A DNA stretch of 64,000 nt from NCBI RefSeq assembly GCF_004771275.1, contig NZ_RQEV01000003.1, forward strand, positions 1-64,000, in the 5' to 3' direction. Position 1 is the first letter of the stretch. Each line of letters starts with the position of its first letter. Below, piece by piece: positions 17,280-26,156 of the stretch. The notes beneath the pieces are model-generated. The model was not told the origin of the DNA. It saw nothing but the letters and a program-made list of their open reading frames with translations, and did not search any database. A program made the translations under genes and the position numbers. Origin of the DNA: Leptospira fluminis. Its GTDB lineage: Bacteria > Spirochaetota > Leptospiria > Leptospirales > Leptospiraceae.

Positions 17280-19349
17280 ATGAAAAGCGAAATAGAAAAA
17301 TTCACCCTAAAACCGTGCTTCCGAATCCTATCCGTTTTTATAGGAATATTAGTATTTCAAAATAATCTAAATTCTCAGCCCGCTCCGATAACGTTCTGGT
17401 CTCCGTCTGCCTCCCCGGTGGATTTGCAAAGATGGTCCGTTATTCACTCTATAAAGGACCCTTTGGTCGATCGCCCGATAGCCGATCAACACCCCAATCC
17501 GGAGCCCGTTTCCATGACCCGCATCACCGGGTCCGATCCTTGGGGAAAATATTTTTCGGTATATTCGCATACCCTGAAGTGCGCCGGTTCGGATGGACGC
17601 AAGGATTGTCCGTCAGCAACGGCGGTTTATCTGCCTTTCTGCCCGGCCGGATGCTTGCTCCTCCGGAAAGGGAAAATCTCCGACTCGGACTCCTCTCCCT
17701 TAAGCGCACAAAAGAGGGACGCAAAACCGCGGGTTGTTCCTTTGGAAAGATTCGGCGAGGAGGAACGTCTAGCGCTGATTCTCTCCCCGTTTGACGGCCC
17801 GAGAGGACTCAGAGAGGATCCGATTTTCGGAACGTTCGAGGAGATCCAATCCGTATTCCTGCTCAAAGCGACGAGAGTACTATTCTTCACCTCTCTGGAA
17901 TTGTTTTCCTTCGTCTTTTTCATATTCATTTATATCCGGAGAAGGCAGGATAAATTCAATCTGTCCTTCGCCTTGTTGAATTTATCTCTGGCACTTTGGT
18001 ATCCGTCATACGAAGGTTGGGGGACGTATCTCGTGGATTCTCCCTGGATGTACGTTTTATTCGGTTATTCCATCGGCGCCTTTCTTCCCATCCTTTTCCA
18101 TGAATTTACGAGAGGAGTGTTCCAAACTCCGCGAGACAAGATCGGAACCTCTCTGGAATTTCTCTTTTTTATCCATACCTTATGGCCTTCTTTGGAGTTC
18201 GGATGGACGGGAGGCTTGTCCAACTTCGGAAAATACGCCTTCCACAGTTTCATCGTGGTATTGGTCGTCTTTTTCGCATATACGATCTATCTTTTCGTCC
18301 AATTCCGAAAAACCAGTATCCTATCCTTCCGATGGGTGGTCTCCGGACTCGTTCTCGTGGCCTCTTCCTCTTTTTACACCGTGCTCTCCTTTGCGGGAAT
18401 CGGTCGATCCGGGATTTGGGTAAACGAAAGTTTCCTGGGACTCACGTTGCTATTCAGTCTAGCGTTAGCGAAACGTTATGCGGAAGTGTTCCGCGCATTG
18501 GAAAATTCCCAGGTGAATCTGAAATTGTTAAACGAATCTCTGGAAAGTAAAGTCGAGGAAAGGACACGGATCATAGAATTACAAAAAACGGAACTGGAAC
18601 AGAAGGGAAAGATTCTCGCGAAAGACCTTTCCATCGCGGGAAAGATCCAGTCCGCGCTACTCCCTAGAGAAATGCCAGTGATTCCTCACGCTTCTATGGC
18701 CTATCGATACCGTCCCATGATGGAGATCGGAGGCGACCTTTTGGACGTATTGTACGACTCCAAGTCGGGCACCTTAGGAATGTTCATAGGGGACGTGACC
18801 GGCCATGGGGTTTCCGCAGCTCTCCTAGCTTCGATGGTAAAGATGACTTTGGGAAGTTGGGCCAAGTATCTACAGGAGCCGTCCGCGCTACTTCTCCATA
18901 TACGGGAACAACTCGAAGGAAAATTGGACGGACATTTTTTGACCGCAACCTTCGTCATCGTGGATCTGAATACGGGACATTCGCTGATCGCCAACGCGGG
19001 TCATCCGGAATGCCTAGTCTTACGCAAAGACGGAAAAATCGAATTCTACAGACCTAAAGGAATGGCGATCTACGAATCCATCCCTACCCTCTATGAAACG
19101 GAAAGCGTCCCCTTGAGACCCGGCGACAAGATCGTATTGTACACCGACGGAATACCGGATGCCAGAAATGCTGACGGAGTCCTACTCGGCGAGGAAAACC
19201 TGGCCGAACTCCTGAAAAGAAACGCCCATCTTTCCCCCGAAGATCTCTGCGACGCAGTCATGAAAGGGGTCCAGTCCTATCAGGGAGAGAATTTTTCCCA
19301 CCAATACCAGGATGATATGGCCTTACTAGTCGCCGAATACGAAGGATAA
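17280..19349 (+). CDS. Membrane receptor with SpoIIE-type PP2C phosphatase
   Basis: A 689-residue signalling protein. After a signal peptide comes a periplasmic region of about 175 residues with Cys pairs, then a seven-helix 7TMR-DISM-like module (about 195-400), a coiled coil (NLKLLNESLESKVEERTRIIELQKTELEQKGK) and a C-terminal SpoIIE-like PP2C domain. The metal-binding acidic residues are present in MMEIGGDLLDVL, IGDVTGHGVSA and YQDDMALLV, so the phosphatase should be active. In bacteria such enzymes usually dephosphorylate anti-sigma-factor antagonists or act on c-di-GMP-related partners; the target is not encoded nearby. A second receptor of this type lies at 33892-35793. Confidence 0.9.
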   Translation: MKSEIEKFTLKPCFRILSVFIGILVFQNNLNSQPAPITFWSPSASPVDLQRWSVIHSIKDPLVDRPIADQHPNPEPVSMTRITGSDPWGKYFSVYSHTLKCAGSDGRKDCPSATAVYLPFCPAGCLLLRKGKISDSDSSPLSAQKRDAKPRVVPLERFGEEERLALILSPFDGPRGLREDPIFGTFEEIQSVFLLKATRVLFFTSLELFSFVFFIFIYIRRRQDKFNLSFALLNLSLALWYPSYEGWGTYLVDSPWMYVLFGYSIGAFLPILFHEFTRGVFQTPRDKIGTSLEFLFFIHTLWPSLEFGWTGGLSNFGKYAFHSFIVVLVVFFAYTIYLFVQFRKTSILSFRWVVSGLVLVASSSFYTVLSFAGIGRSGIWVNESFLGLTLLFSLALAKRYAEVFRALENSQVNLKLLNESLESKVEERTRIIELQKTELEQKGKILAKDLSIAGKIQSALLPREMPVIPHASMAYRYRPMMEIGGDLLDVLYDSKSGTLGMFIGDVTGHGVSAALLASMVKMTLGSWAKYLQEPSALLLHIREQLEGKLDGHFLTATFVIVDLNTGHSLIANAGHPECLVLRKDGKIEFYRPKGMAIYESIPTLYETESVPLRPGDKIVLYTDGIPDARNADGVLLGEENLAELLKRNAHLSPEDLCDAVMKGVQSYQGENFSHQYQDDMALLVAEYEG

Positions 19350-19383
19350 AAATCGCTTTTTTTGCTTGCGAACGCTTCTCGGG

Positions 19384-19407
19384 ATATATTTAGATGTCTA
19401 AATATAT
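19384..19407. promoter_or_regulatory. 24-bp palindromic operator at the marR start
   Basis: ATATATTTAGA, TG, then TCTAAATATAT form a perfect dyad of two 11-bp arms. It covers both candidate start codons (19394 and 19406) of the MarR-type gene. The central 18 bp recur exactly upstream of the next gene. MarR proteins bind such AT-rich dyads, so this is very likely the autoregulatory site. Confidence 0.85.
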
Positions 19408-19834
19408 GGAACCCGATTACGTCATCCATCTTCTTTCCCGAACCAGGGACAGGATCCAAAAATTCCTGGCAAAGGAATTGGAGAGACAAGGAATCAAGGA
19501 TCTGGCTCCGGCTCACGCGGGAGTGATATACGTTTTGAGCCGCAAAGGGGTAGCTGGAATGAGCGATTTGGCGTCGACTTTGGACAGAACGAATGCGACT
19601 ATAACGGCTCTCCTAGACAAGCTGGAGGAATTCGATTACGTGACCCGAACGAAATTAGACGAGGACGGAAGGGTTACCACGGCGGAACTGACGGGGAAGG
19701 GCAAAAAAAGCGTCCGTAAAGTAATATCAGCTTCTCGTAATACTTTAGACAAATTGTACGGTGGCTTGGAAGAATCGGAAAAAAAGGAATTCCTCCGCAT
19801 CCTAACTAAAATTTACGGAAATTTTCAAACTTAA
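19394..19834 (+). CDS. MarR family transcriptional regulator
   Basis: A 146-residue winged-helix regulator. The core is AHAGVIYVLSRKGVAGMSDLASTLDRTNATITALLDKLEEFDYVTRTKLDEDGR, with the recognition helix in RTNATITALLDKLE and the beta-wing after it. N- and C-terminal helices supply the dimer. The operator dyad overlaps the start region, and an in-frame ATG at 19406 could be the true start (MEPDYVIHLL). No clear ribosome site precedes either. It probably represses itself and the SDR gene 73 bp downstream, with release by a small ligand, as usual in this family. The inducer is unknown. Confidence 0.88.
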   Translation: MSKYMEPDYVIHLLSRTRDRIQKFLAKELERQGIKDLAPAHAGVIYVLSRKGVAGMSDLASTLDRTNATITALLDKLEEFDYVTRTKLDEDGRVTTAELTGKGKKSVRKVISASRNTLDKLYGGLEESEKKEFLRILTKIYGNFQT

Positions 19835-19870
19835 GATCGGGAAGAGAATCAAAGCGGTAAAAATAACAAA

Positions 19871-19888
19871 TATTTAGATGTCTAAATA
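19871..19888. promoter_or_regulatory. Second copy of the MarR palindrome, upstream of the SDR gene
   Basis: TATTTAGATGTCTAAATA is identical to the central 18 bp of the dyad at the marR start. It lies 20 bp before the SDR start codon and before its AGGAGGG ribosome site. This placement predicts repression of the SDR gene by the same regulator. Confidence 0.85.
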
Positions 19889-19907
19889 AATACGTAGGAG
19901 GGAATAT

Positions 19908-20660
19908 ATGTCGTTCCGAAATAAAACCGTAGTAATCACGGGCTCGGCGAGAGGAATAGGAAGGGAAATCGGGAAAAGATTCGCAAAGGAAGGATGTATC
20001 GTTTTCATTTCCGACCTAAACGAAAAGGATTGCGAGGAAGCCGCAGAGGGACTTCGGCAGGAAACGGGCGGGGATATTCTTTGGCAAACCTGCGACGTCC
20101 GCTCCAGAGAGGAAATCGTGGGCTTGGCGGAGTTCGCCCTAGCGCGTACGGGAGGATTGGATATATGGATCAATAACGCAGGCGCGGTGGAGGACGACCT
20201 TCTCATACGGATGAGCGAAGAAAAATGGGATCTAGTGCAGGATGTCTGCTTAAAAGGCGCTTTCTTCGGGACCCAAATCGCCGCAAAAGCGATGCTAAAG
20301 GCCAAAAAAGGGAGGATCGTCAATATAGGTTCCGTCTCCGGCTTTTACGGGAATGGAGGGCAAAGCAACTACTCTTCCGCAAAGGCTGCGTTATTCGCTC
20401 TTACGAAATCTTCCGCTAGGGAATTGGCTTCCCGAAACATCACGGTCAATTGCGTGGCGTCGGGATTTATCGACAACGGATTTGCGGCTAAGCTGACGGA
20501 AGAGGTCCGTCGATCCATTCTGGATTCCATTCCTCTGAAAATCGACCGGAACCCCGAGGAAGCTGTGGCCTCGGCCGTGCGTTTTTTAGCGTCCGATGAA
20601 GCGGACTGGATCACGGGCGCAACCCTACGCGTAGACGGAGGAATGATGATCGGATTTTAA
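19908..20660 (+). CDS. SDR family oxidoreductase (FabG-like)
   Basis: A 250-residue NAD(P)-dependent short-chain dehydrogenase. It has the cofactor motif VVITGSARGIGREIG, NNAG at the end of the fourth strand, the catalytic Ser in GSVSGFYGN, YSSAKAAL with the Tyr and Lys, and the C-terminal GATLRVDGGM typical of classical 3-oxoacyl-reductase-like SDRs. A strong AGGAGGG precedes the ATG. The MarR-type dyad just upstream suggests induction by a compound the enzyme modifies, though a role in fatty-acid or hydroxy-acid metabolism is equally possible. Its stop overlaps the convergent gene by 4 bp. Confidence 0.88.
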   Translation: MSFRNKTVVITGSARGIGREIGKRFAKEGCIVFISDLNEKDCEEAAEGLRQETGGDILWQTCDVRSREEIVGLAEFALARTGGLDIWINNAGAVEDDLLIRMSEEKWDLVQDVCLKGAFFGTQIAAKAMLKAKKGRIVNIGSVSGFYGNGGQSNYSSAKAALFALTKSSARELASRNITVNCVASGFIDNGFAAKLTEEVRRSILDSIPLKIDRNPEEAVASAVRFLASDEADWITGATLRVDGGMMIGF

Positions 20661-21604
20661 ATTTCGCTCAGATCCCTCGCGCCGGAAAGCGGAATCGGCT
20701 CGATCGAAATTAGCATGGACAAAAGGCAGTTCGCATAATGATTCAGAAAAAGTTCGGAGGCGATTCGAGCCGCCTCCTTGAGATAGGAGTTGATCATATC
20801 CGAGATCTTTAATTCCAATCCGAAATCCTCGAAACGGGAAAGGATTCTGGAACGCCCTCGACTTCCCCAATCCATCGCATCCGCATTGGATAAAAAATAG
20901 ATCATGGAAGAAAAAGTACCGTTTGCCAGATCTTTTTCCAAGTCCTGATAATCGTTCAGCAGCCTCCATGCGATACCGAAGGCTTCGTACATTTTTAACA
21001 CCGCTTCGGCTTGCTCCCGAGTCATGAACGAACGTGCCAATAGATACGGTTGCAGGCTGCAAGTGGCCATTCGGAGACGGAACCTGTCCAGATAGGCCTC
21101 AAGAGTCTCCATATAAGAATCGTCGCGCACGGAATTGAAATAACGGTCCACGAAGCTCTCTCGCACCGAACTTCCTCCGTGAATCTCTTTGGCGAATAAC
21201 CTCCCCGCTTGCGAATAGCGTTCCCAAGTTTGAGTACGCAGTTGCAACAAAGAATGCGTAGTCTTTAAGGTTCGTTCCACCAGATGGTCATCCAAAGAAT
21301 ATAGGAGAAGAGCCGATGAATGGGATTGTATTAAAAGTTCCAACCAAGGATCGTCCCAGTCCAGGGATTGGGCGTTTTCGTTGATCCAATATAGGATCGT
21401 ATAGCAAGGACTATAATACTTTTTGAAATAATCGAAACTGCTATCCGTTGCACTGTCGGAATATTTGTATAGGAAATGCAATGTCTCGGATCGGATCGCC
21501 GGAGGAAGTTCGTAGCAAAGATTTAGAACCGCTTCGTTCAGAAGTTTGTGAAATTCCGCCTCTTCCCTAGACTCTTCGAAATTGCCGAAATCAAGCCTTC
21601 GCAT
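20657..21604 (-). CDS. Class I isoprenoid-synthase-like protein
   Basis: An all-helical protein of 315-318 residues. Two acidic motifs lie where trans-isoprenoid synthases bind the metal-diphosphate: SLDDHLVE (about residue 108 from the TTG start) and WRLLNDYQDLEKDL (about 216-229, NDxxD). Both are degenerate relative to DDxxD, so activity is uncertain. The family resemblance is to uncharacterised class I isoprenoid biosynthesis proteins rather than to chain-elongating synthases such as the one at 52157-53137. ATG at 21604 was chosen over TTG at 21613. A TTCTTGCAAGAA palindrome lies at 21648-21659, upstream of the gene. Confidence 0.5.
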   Translation of the reverse strand: MRRLDFGNFEESREEAEFHKLLNEAVLNLCYELPPAIRSETLHFLYKYSDSATDSSFDYFKKYYSPCYTILYWINENAQSLDWDDPWLELLIQSHSSALLLYSLDDHLVERTLKTTHSLLQLRTQTWERYSQAGRLFAKEIHGGSSVRESFVDRYFNSVRDDSYMETLEAYLDRFRLRMATCSLQPYLLARSFMTREQAEAVLKMYEAFGIAWRLLNDYQDLEKDLANGTFSSMIYFLSNADAMDWGSRGRSRILSRFEDFGLELKISDMINSYLKEAARIASELFLNHYANCLLSMLISIEPIPLSGARDLSEI

Positions 21605-21695
21605 AGACCACAATATACGACGAAATGCTATAATTTTGACAATTTTTTTCTTGCAAGAATCGTATTTTTTTAAATAATAATATGCGAATCGAGTA

Positions 21696-22460
21696 TTAGA
21701 AATAAAAGCCTAATAGGATCTGTATTTGAGCTCCGTACCCGCTCTGTCTACTTTTTCCTTCCTTATCCGGTTCCATCCATAACTGTTGGAATTGAGTCGG
21801 ATCCCATATCGTATTAGCATAATATGCGCCCCGATTCGCATGGTAATCCTGTTTCAAATATAGTAATATGTTTCCGCCGAAGTGTACGAAAAAGGAGGAT
21901 CCGAAGAGATATCTAAATCCGGATCCCGCAGACAGGAAAGGTCTTTTCTGATACAGATTCCAGTCGTGTTCCTGGAGGGACACGTAGGGAAACCAAATTT
22001 CCCTTTTTCTCTGCTTTTCCGAAAACGACTCTAAACCGGCACCGAGCGCAAAAAAATACGGGTTTGAAAACGGAAACCATTCGAATTGTAGGCTTGTCTG
22101 CCTCTGGATCCGTTCGTGCTGGGTCAACGTAAAAGTTCCGCTGAGATTGGCGGGAACCAGATTCATCTTCAAATCGAATCTTTGGAGAGAACTCTGCTCC
22201 TGCATTTGTAAGGAAAGCGCGAATCTTCCGGAGATCTGAACCCCTATGCCTCCCCAAACGAAGCCGTCGGCACCGATTCCTCCGATAAAAAACCGATTCG
22301 CCGCCCTTCTTTCGTCCTGAGCCGAATGTACGGGAAGAGAAGCCGGATCCAAGGTGCGAAGGGACCTTGATACGTCATCCGCATCCGTGGACTTTCCGAA
22401 TAAGGGGCCGGATAAGAACACAGCAACAAGAAACGGAAAAACGATTGCAGGAATCTTCAT
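21696..22460 (-). CDS. Exported protein, probable outer-membrane beta-barrel
   Basis: A 254-residue protein I do not recognise. A signal peptide (MKIPAIVFPFLVAVFLSGPLFG) is followed by alternating strand-like segments (FFIGGIGADGFVWGGIGVQI, FALSLQMQEQ, FFALGAGLESF, FLSAGSGFRYLFGSSFFVHFGGNILLYL), and the chain ends in QIQILLGFYF, a typical outer-membrane assembly signal with terminal Phe. An 8- to 10-stranded barrel is likely. It follows the RlmK-like gene by 17 bp in the same direction. Confidence 0.7.
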   Translation of the reverse strand: MKIPAIVFPFLVAVFLSGPLFGKSTDADDVSRSLRTLDPASLPVHSAQDERRAANRFFIGGIGADGFVWGGIGVQISGRFALSLQMQEQSSLQRFDLKMNLVPANLSGTFTLTQHERIQRQTSLQFEWFPFSNPYFFALGAGLESFSEKQRKREIWFPYVSLQEHDWNLYQKRPFLSAGSGFRYLFGSSFFVHFGGNILLYLKQDYHANRGAYYANTIWDPTQFQQLWMEPDKEGKSRQSGYGAQIQILLGFYF

Positions 22461-22477
22461 ACTTTTTCGGAATTCTT

Positions 22478-23470
22478 TCAGGAATTCTTTTCCATTCTCC
22501 AGACCTGCCGAACCTTTTCGTTCCTAAAGTCCTCGGGATGCGTTTCTTTGGTCAAGTCTCTCTGATTTTCCCACAAGATCGAATCCGGCTCCATTTTGAA
22601 TTTTCGAAAATTCGTGGAGAAATAAAGCACCGCTCGATCGGAGGCGAAGTCCTTAAAGATCGAATTCAACAGGAAAGAATAATCCCTTTGAACGTCGAAA
22701 ACGTCCCTCATCTTTTTACTATTAGAGAACGTAGGGGGATCCGCCACGATCAGATCGAACTTCTCCCGGTTCGGATTCGCTCGTTCCCGCTTCAACCATT
22801 CGCTTACGTCTTCACGTAAAAAGGAATGTTTGTCGGAATCCAATCCGTTTAACCGGAAATTCTCTTCGGACCAATCCAAATAGGTTCTGGAAAGATCCAC
22901 ACTGGTTACTTTTGCCGCGCCGCCGGATGCTGCATAAACGGAAAAGGATCCAGTATAAGAGTAAAGATTCAGCACGTTTTTTCCCGCGCTCTCCTTCCTC
23001 ACTAGTTCCCGAGTAAATCGATGGTCCAAAAAAAGACCGGTATCTAAATAATCGCTCAGGTTGACCCGGAAGCGCAGGCCTCCTTCCCGAACGGTCGCGG
23101 AAACAGCCCTCTCCTCCAACTTTTCGTATTGGGAGATTCCTTTCTTAGGTTCCCTTTTTTTCCAAAAGAGTTTTTCCTCTGCGACGGAGAGGACCTCTAG
23201 AAGAATGGATCTGAATTGGGCCCTTTCCTCTTCCCTTTGTTCTTCCGTAAGAGGGTATTCGTTGGTATATTCGGATACGAGGCAAAAATCCTCGTAAAGG
23301 TCCACAGAGATCGGAACTTGAGGAATGTCCCGGTCATATACCCGGAAGCAGAAGATATTTCTTCTTTTTGCCCATTTTTTCCAATGCTTGGACATCCTTC
23401 CCAATCGATTGCGGAACATCTCCGGATGCTTCATCCGGGACAGAATCGAGGACCGGTCGGGAAAAGCCAA
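22478..23470 (-). CDS. RlmK-like 23S rRNA methyltransferase (stand-alone)
   Basis: A 330-residue class I methyltransferase resembling the C-terminal half of E. coli RlmL, which makes 7-methylguanine at position 2069 of 23S rRNA. Shared features are MFRNRLGRMSKHWKKWAKRR, CFRVYDRDIP, GLFLDHRFTR, the SAM loop VLNLYSYTGSFSVYAASGGA and the catalytic-site motif DLIVADPPTFSNSKKM. The TTG at 23470 was kept as start because GGAGG precedes it by 5 nt; an ATG at 23434 begins where the homology begins but lacks a ribosome site. The RlmL N-terminal half (THUMP and second methyltransferase) is absent here. Confidence 0.85.
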   Translation of the reverse strand: MAFPDRSSILSRMKHPEMFRNRLGRMSKHWKKWAKRRNIFCFRVYDRDIPQVPISVDLYEDFCLVSEYTNEYPLTEEQREEERAQFRSILLEVLSVAEEKLFWKKREPKKGISQYEKLEERAVSATVREGGLRFRVNLSDYLDTGLFLDHRFTRELVRKESAGKNVLNLYSYTGSFSVYAASGGAAKVTSVDLSRTYLDWSEENFRLNGLDSDKHSFLREDVSEWLKRERANPNREKFDLIVADPPTFSNSKKMRDVFDVQRDYSFLLNSIFKDFASDRAVLYFSTNFRKFKMEPDSILWENQRDLTKETHPEDFRNEKVRQVWRMEKNS

Positions 23471-23494
23471 CCAATCCTCCGAAAATCGTCCGGA

Positions 23495-24457
23495 TCAGCC
23501 GTTTTCCCAGACGAATTCTTTGATCTTTTCCGTAACGGAATCCGGAAGGATCCTCTGGACCCAATGGTTGGCGTCCAAGCGGAACTCCCGGTAGGAGTCG
23601 CAGACTTCCTTGTGAGTTTTATAACACTCGGGACGGATCGCAAAGTCTTTGACCGGAATTAATACCTGGACCGGAGGATGGATTCGTTTCGGAACGGGGT
23701 ATCTTTCTCCCCGCAACATTTGCCGGTACAGATTGATCGGCCAAACTGCCGAAGCCAGAATCTCCTCTTCGGTTTTGGAACGGAGCGAATCCTCTTTGGG
23801 AACCCCGCCCAAATTCATAGCCATCTTCCAGAGAAACTTAGGGAAAAATCTCCAGCACCATTCCGGCAAAAAAGGAATCTGAAAGAAAAGGACGTACCAG
23901 GATCTGCGAGCCTGAGATAACGCCTTAAACATCGAAACCGGATTCAGGGAAAAGAAAAGCCGGAACATTCCTCGTTGTGCCAAGACGGGATGAGGTCCTC
24001 CCATGGCCGTATAAGATTTGATCAGATGGGAATATTCCTCGCTGCCCGCAAACGCCCAACAAATCAAAGCCCCCCAATCGTGTGCGACCAAATGAACCGG
24101 TTTGCCTCCTCCTAAAAAAAGGATCACTTCCTTGAGGTCCTCGAAAATCCGTCTTACATTATACGCTTTTTGCTTTGTAGGCTTGGAGGATAGCCCGGCG
24201 CCTCGTAAATCCAAGGCGGCGACATTATATTCTTTGCATAACGCATCCAACTGATAGGACCATGTTCTGTGATCGTCCGGATATCCGTGAACGAACAAGA
24301 CTGTGGGTCGATTTTTTCGTTCCGCCGAGGTTCCGTTGTACTTTAAAAAAAGCGAAACTTCTCCGTTTGCGATCCGAGTCTCCCGGAAGGACTCACCCCC
24401 AGGAGTAAGAAAGGCGGAACTTTTTTTCAATCTAGGCTTGGTTCCTGTACGATTCAT
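23495..24457 (-). CDS. Alpha/beta hydrolase, epoxide-hydrolase-like
   Basis: A 320-residue enzyme with the oxyanion motif VLFVHGYPDDHRTW, an Asp nucleophile in LVAHDWGALICW and a catalytic His in DANHWVQRILP. An Asp in the nucleophile position with HDWG and the HGYP loop marks the epoxide hydrolase / haloalkane dehalogenase branch. The start lies one base after the stop of the SDR gene upstream, so the two are co-translated. A hydrolase paired with an SDR recalls the fused hydrolase-SDR protein EphD of mycobacteria. The substrate is unknown; a lipid epoxide is possible. Confidence 0.85.
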   Translation of the reverse strand: MNRTGTKPRLKKSSAFLTPGGESFRETRIANGEVSLFLKYNGTSAERKNRPTVLFVHGYPDDHRTWSYQLDALCKEYNVAALDLRGAGLSSKPTKQKAYNVRRIFEDLKEVILFLGGGKPVHLVAHDWGALICWAFAGSEEYSHLIKSYTAMGGPHPVLAQRGMFRLFFSLNPVSMFKALSQARRSWYVLFFQIPFLPEWCWRFFPKFLWKMAMNLGGVPKEDSLRSKTEEEILASAVWPINLYRQMLRGERYPVPKRIHPPVQVLIPVKDFAIRPECYKTHKEVCDSYREFRLDANHWVQRILPDSVTEKIKEFVWENG

Positions 24458-24458
24458 A

Positions 24459-25256
24459 TCACGATACCTTTTGCCCGAGACGCTCCATTGCTCTCAGAAA
24501 TCCGGGAGACAAACGGGTCAAAAAGCGGATCATCTTGGCGGTAAACCCAGGGAATACGTGCAGTTTTTTCTTTTCCATTCCTCGCACGATCGCTCGCACC
24601 ACCATGGAAGGACTGTCTACAATCGCTTTAGGCACCTCTTTTCGGTCCTTCCCGCCGAATTGTTCGGATTTCAGAATGTTCGTATCCGCAAAGAAAGGAT
24701 AAACATTCGTAGTATACACTCCCTTTTGGCGATACCCCGAATCCAAAGCTTCTCCCAAGGCTCGGATTCCGAATTTCGAAACGGAATAATAGACCAACTC
24801 TCCCGGCGAAGTGATTCCGGCGACGGAAGAGAGATTCACGATATGTCCGTATTTTCTTTCCAACATGGCAGGCAAAAAAAGGCGGGAGAGATAAATGGGC
24901 GCGTATAGATTCACGTCCAGGATCAGCTTCCATTTTTCCATAGGCACATCCAAAAGGCGGCCCATAAAAGCCAGCCCGGCATTGTTGACGAGTATGTCTA
25001 TCTTTGGATCGATTTTGGTCGCGTCCTTGTAGGCCTTATTGCAACCGGCTTCCGAACTCAGGTCCGCGGCAAAACTTCCCAAAATCTTACCCTTGGCCGC
25101 CTTGCCGCCCAGATAGGTTTCCGGTTTCGTATCCGGAGCCTTCATGTCCGTCAAGATGAGATAGGCCCCTTTTTCCAGAAGTTGCTTGGTCAGTTCTTTG
25201 CCGAAACCTCCGTTGGCTCCGGTGATCAATATGTGTTTTTCGCGTAAATTGCTCAT
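24459..25256 (-). CDS. SDR family oxidoreductase
   Basis: A 265-residue short-chain dehydrogenase: cofactor motif ILITGANGGFGKEL, NNAGLAFMGR, catalytic Ser in NLSSVAGI and YSVSKFGIRAL. The longer C-terminus (MIRFLTRLSPGFLRAMERLG) is hydrophobic and basic, suggesting membrane association, as in SDRs acting on lipids. ATGA overlaps the end of the PF10118 gene, and its own stop lies one base before the hydrolase start, so three genes are translationally linked. Confidence 0.88.
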   Translation of the reverse strand: MSNLREKHILITGANGGFGKELTKQLLEKGAYLILTDMKAPDTKPETYLGGKAAKGKILGSFAADLSSEAGCNKAYKDATKIDPKIDILVNNAGLAFMGRLLDVPMEKWKLILDVNLYAPIYLSRLFLPAMLERKYGHIVNLSSVAGITSPGELVYYSVSKFGIRALGEALDSGYRQKGVYTTNVYPFFADTNILKSEQFGGKDRKEVPKAIVDSPSMVVRAIVRGMEKKKLHVFPGFTAKMIRFLTRLSPGFLRAMERLGQKVS

Positions 25257-26137
25257 GCAGTTTCCTTATATCTATGTTCCGGCGCTTCAAAAATCGCTCT
25301 GCTCAACTCCATATTATCCTCCTGGTCCGGATGAAAGCCCGGCTTGAGGTACCGAAAGAAAGCGGCGAGCCAATGGAAGAACACCTTTTCATCCACGAAA
25401 ATGAAACGGAACGCGTCCAATCTCGTTTTCCATCGAAACGTCAACCCGTCTTGCCATAAGAGAATTTCAGCTCCGATAAACGTGAGAGGCCAGAATACGA
25501 TCGTCGCCGCCAAAAAGCCGAAAATCCTCCGAAAATAATTTCCTCCGACATCCAATAACACGTCGAATGCCGCCGATTTGTGCTCGATTTCCTCGGCAGC
25601 ATGCCATTCCCAAAGTCGTTTCATTTCGGGCTCTGCGCGATCCAATACCTTCGTCTTTAAACCGATGGTGGCAATCAAGGAAGTATAATGCTCCGCTCCC
25701 GCGGTAGCGGAAAGACACATTTTCGCGGAACCCACCTTTTCCATGAATTTGAAACAAAGCGCGTTGAAGAAATTCACGAATCCTCTGATTTTATAACCCT
25801 GATCCTCCAGAATTTTCCAGGTTTTTTTGTGTTCTCCCGCGTGCTGGGCTTCTTGTCCGAGGAACGCATTCGCGTTCCTTAACACCCTAGGATCTTTGAT
25901 GACCGGCAGAAATTTCTGAATGCTCCGGATAAAGAACCGTTCCCCGTCCGGAAAGAATAAGGTCCAGGTGTTCATAATATGGGTTTTATACGCGGAACCG
26001 TCTAGCCAATGTTTGCTGGTTCTGTCTTTCGAAAATTCGAACTTCGGTTTTCGGACCGGATAAAAATTGAAGTCCTTGCTTTGTAATACCGGATTGTGAT
26101 TCATAAGTTTACCGCCTGTTTCGGTTTTTTCCCGCAT
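25253..26137 (-). CDS. PF10118-type metal-dependent hydrolase (predicted)
   Basis: About 294 residues from the ATG at 26137. His- and Glu-rich helices characterise this COG3687/PF10118 family: FLGQEAQHAGEHKKTW, ATAGAEHYTSL and WEWHAAEEIEHKSAAFDVLL. These residues could bind two metals, as in ferritin-like hydroxylases or desaturases; the hydrolase label of the family is only a prediction. Two hydrophobic segments (IFGFLAATIVFWPLTFIGAEILL) suggest membrane contact. A longer frame to 26248 overlaps the upstream gene and was rejected; ATG at 26104 is another option. It is coupled with the SDR and hydrolase genes, which points to lipid modification. Confidence 0.8.
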   Translation of the reverse strand: MREKTETGGKLMNHNPVLQSKDFNFYPVRKPKFEFSKDRTSKHWLDGSAYKTHIMNTWTLFFPDGERFFIRSIQKFLPVIKDPRVLRNANAFLGQEAQHAGEHKKTWKILEDQGYKIRGFVNFFNALCFKFMEKVGSAKMCLSATAGAEHYTSLIATIGLKTKVLDRAEPEMKRLWEWHAAEEIEHKSAAFDVLLDVGGNYFRRIFGFLAATIVFWPLTFIGAEILLWQDGLTFRWKTRLDAFRFIFVDEKVFFHWLAAFFRYLKPGFHPDQEDNMELSRAIFEAPEHRYKETA

Positions 26138-26156
26138 GTTTCCCTTTCTCCCCTTT

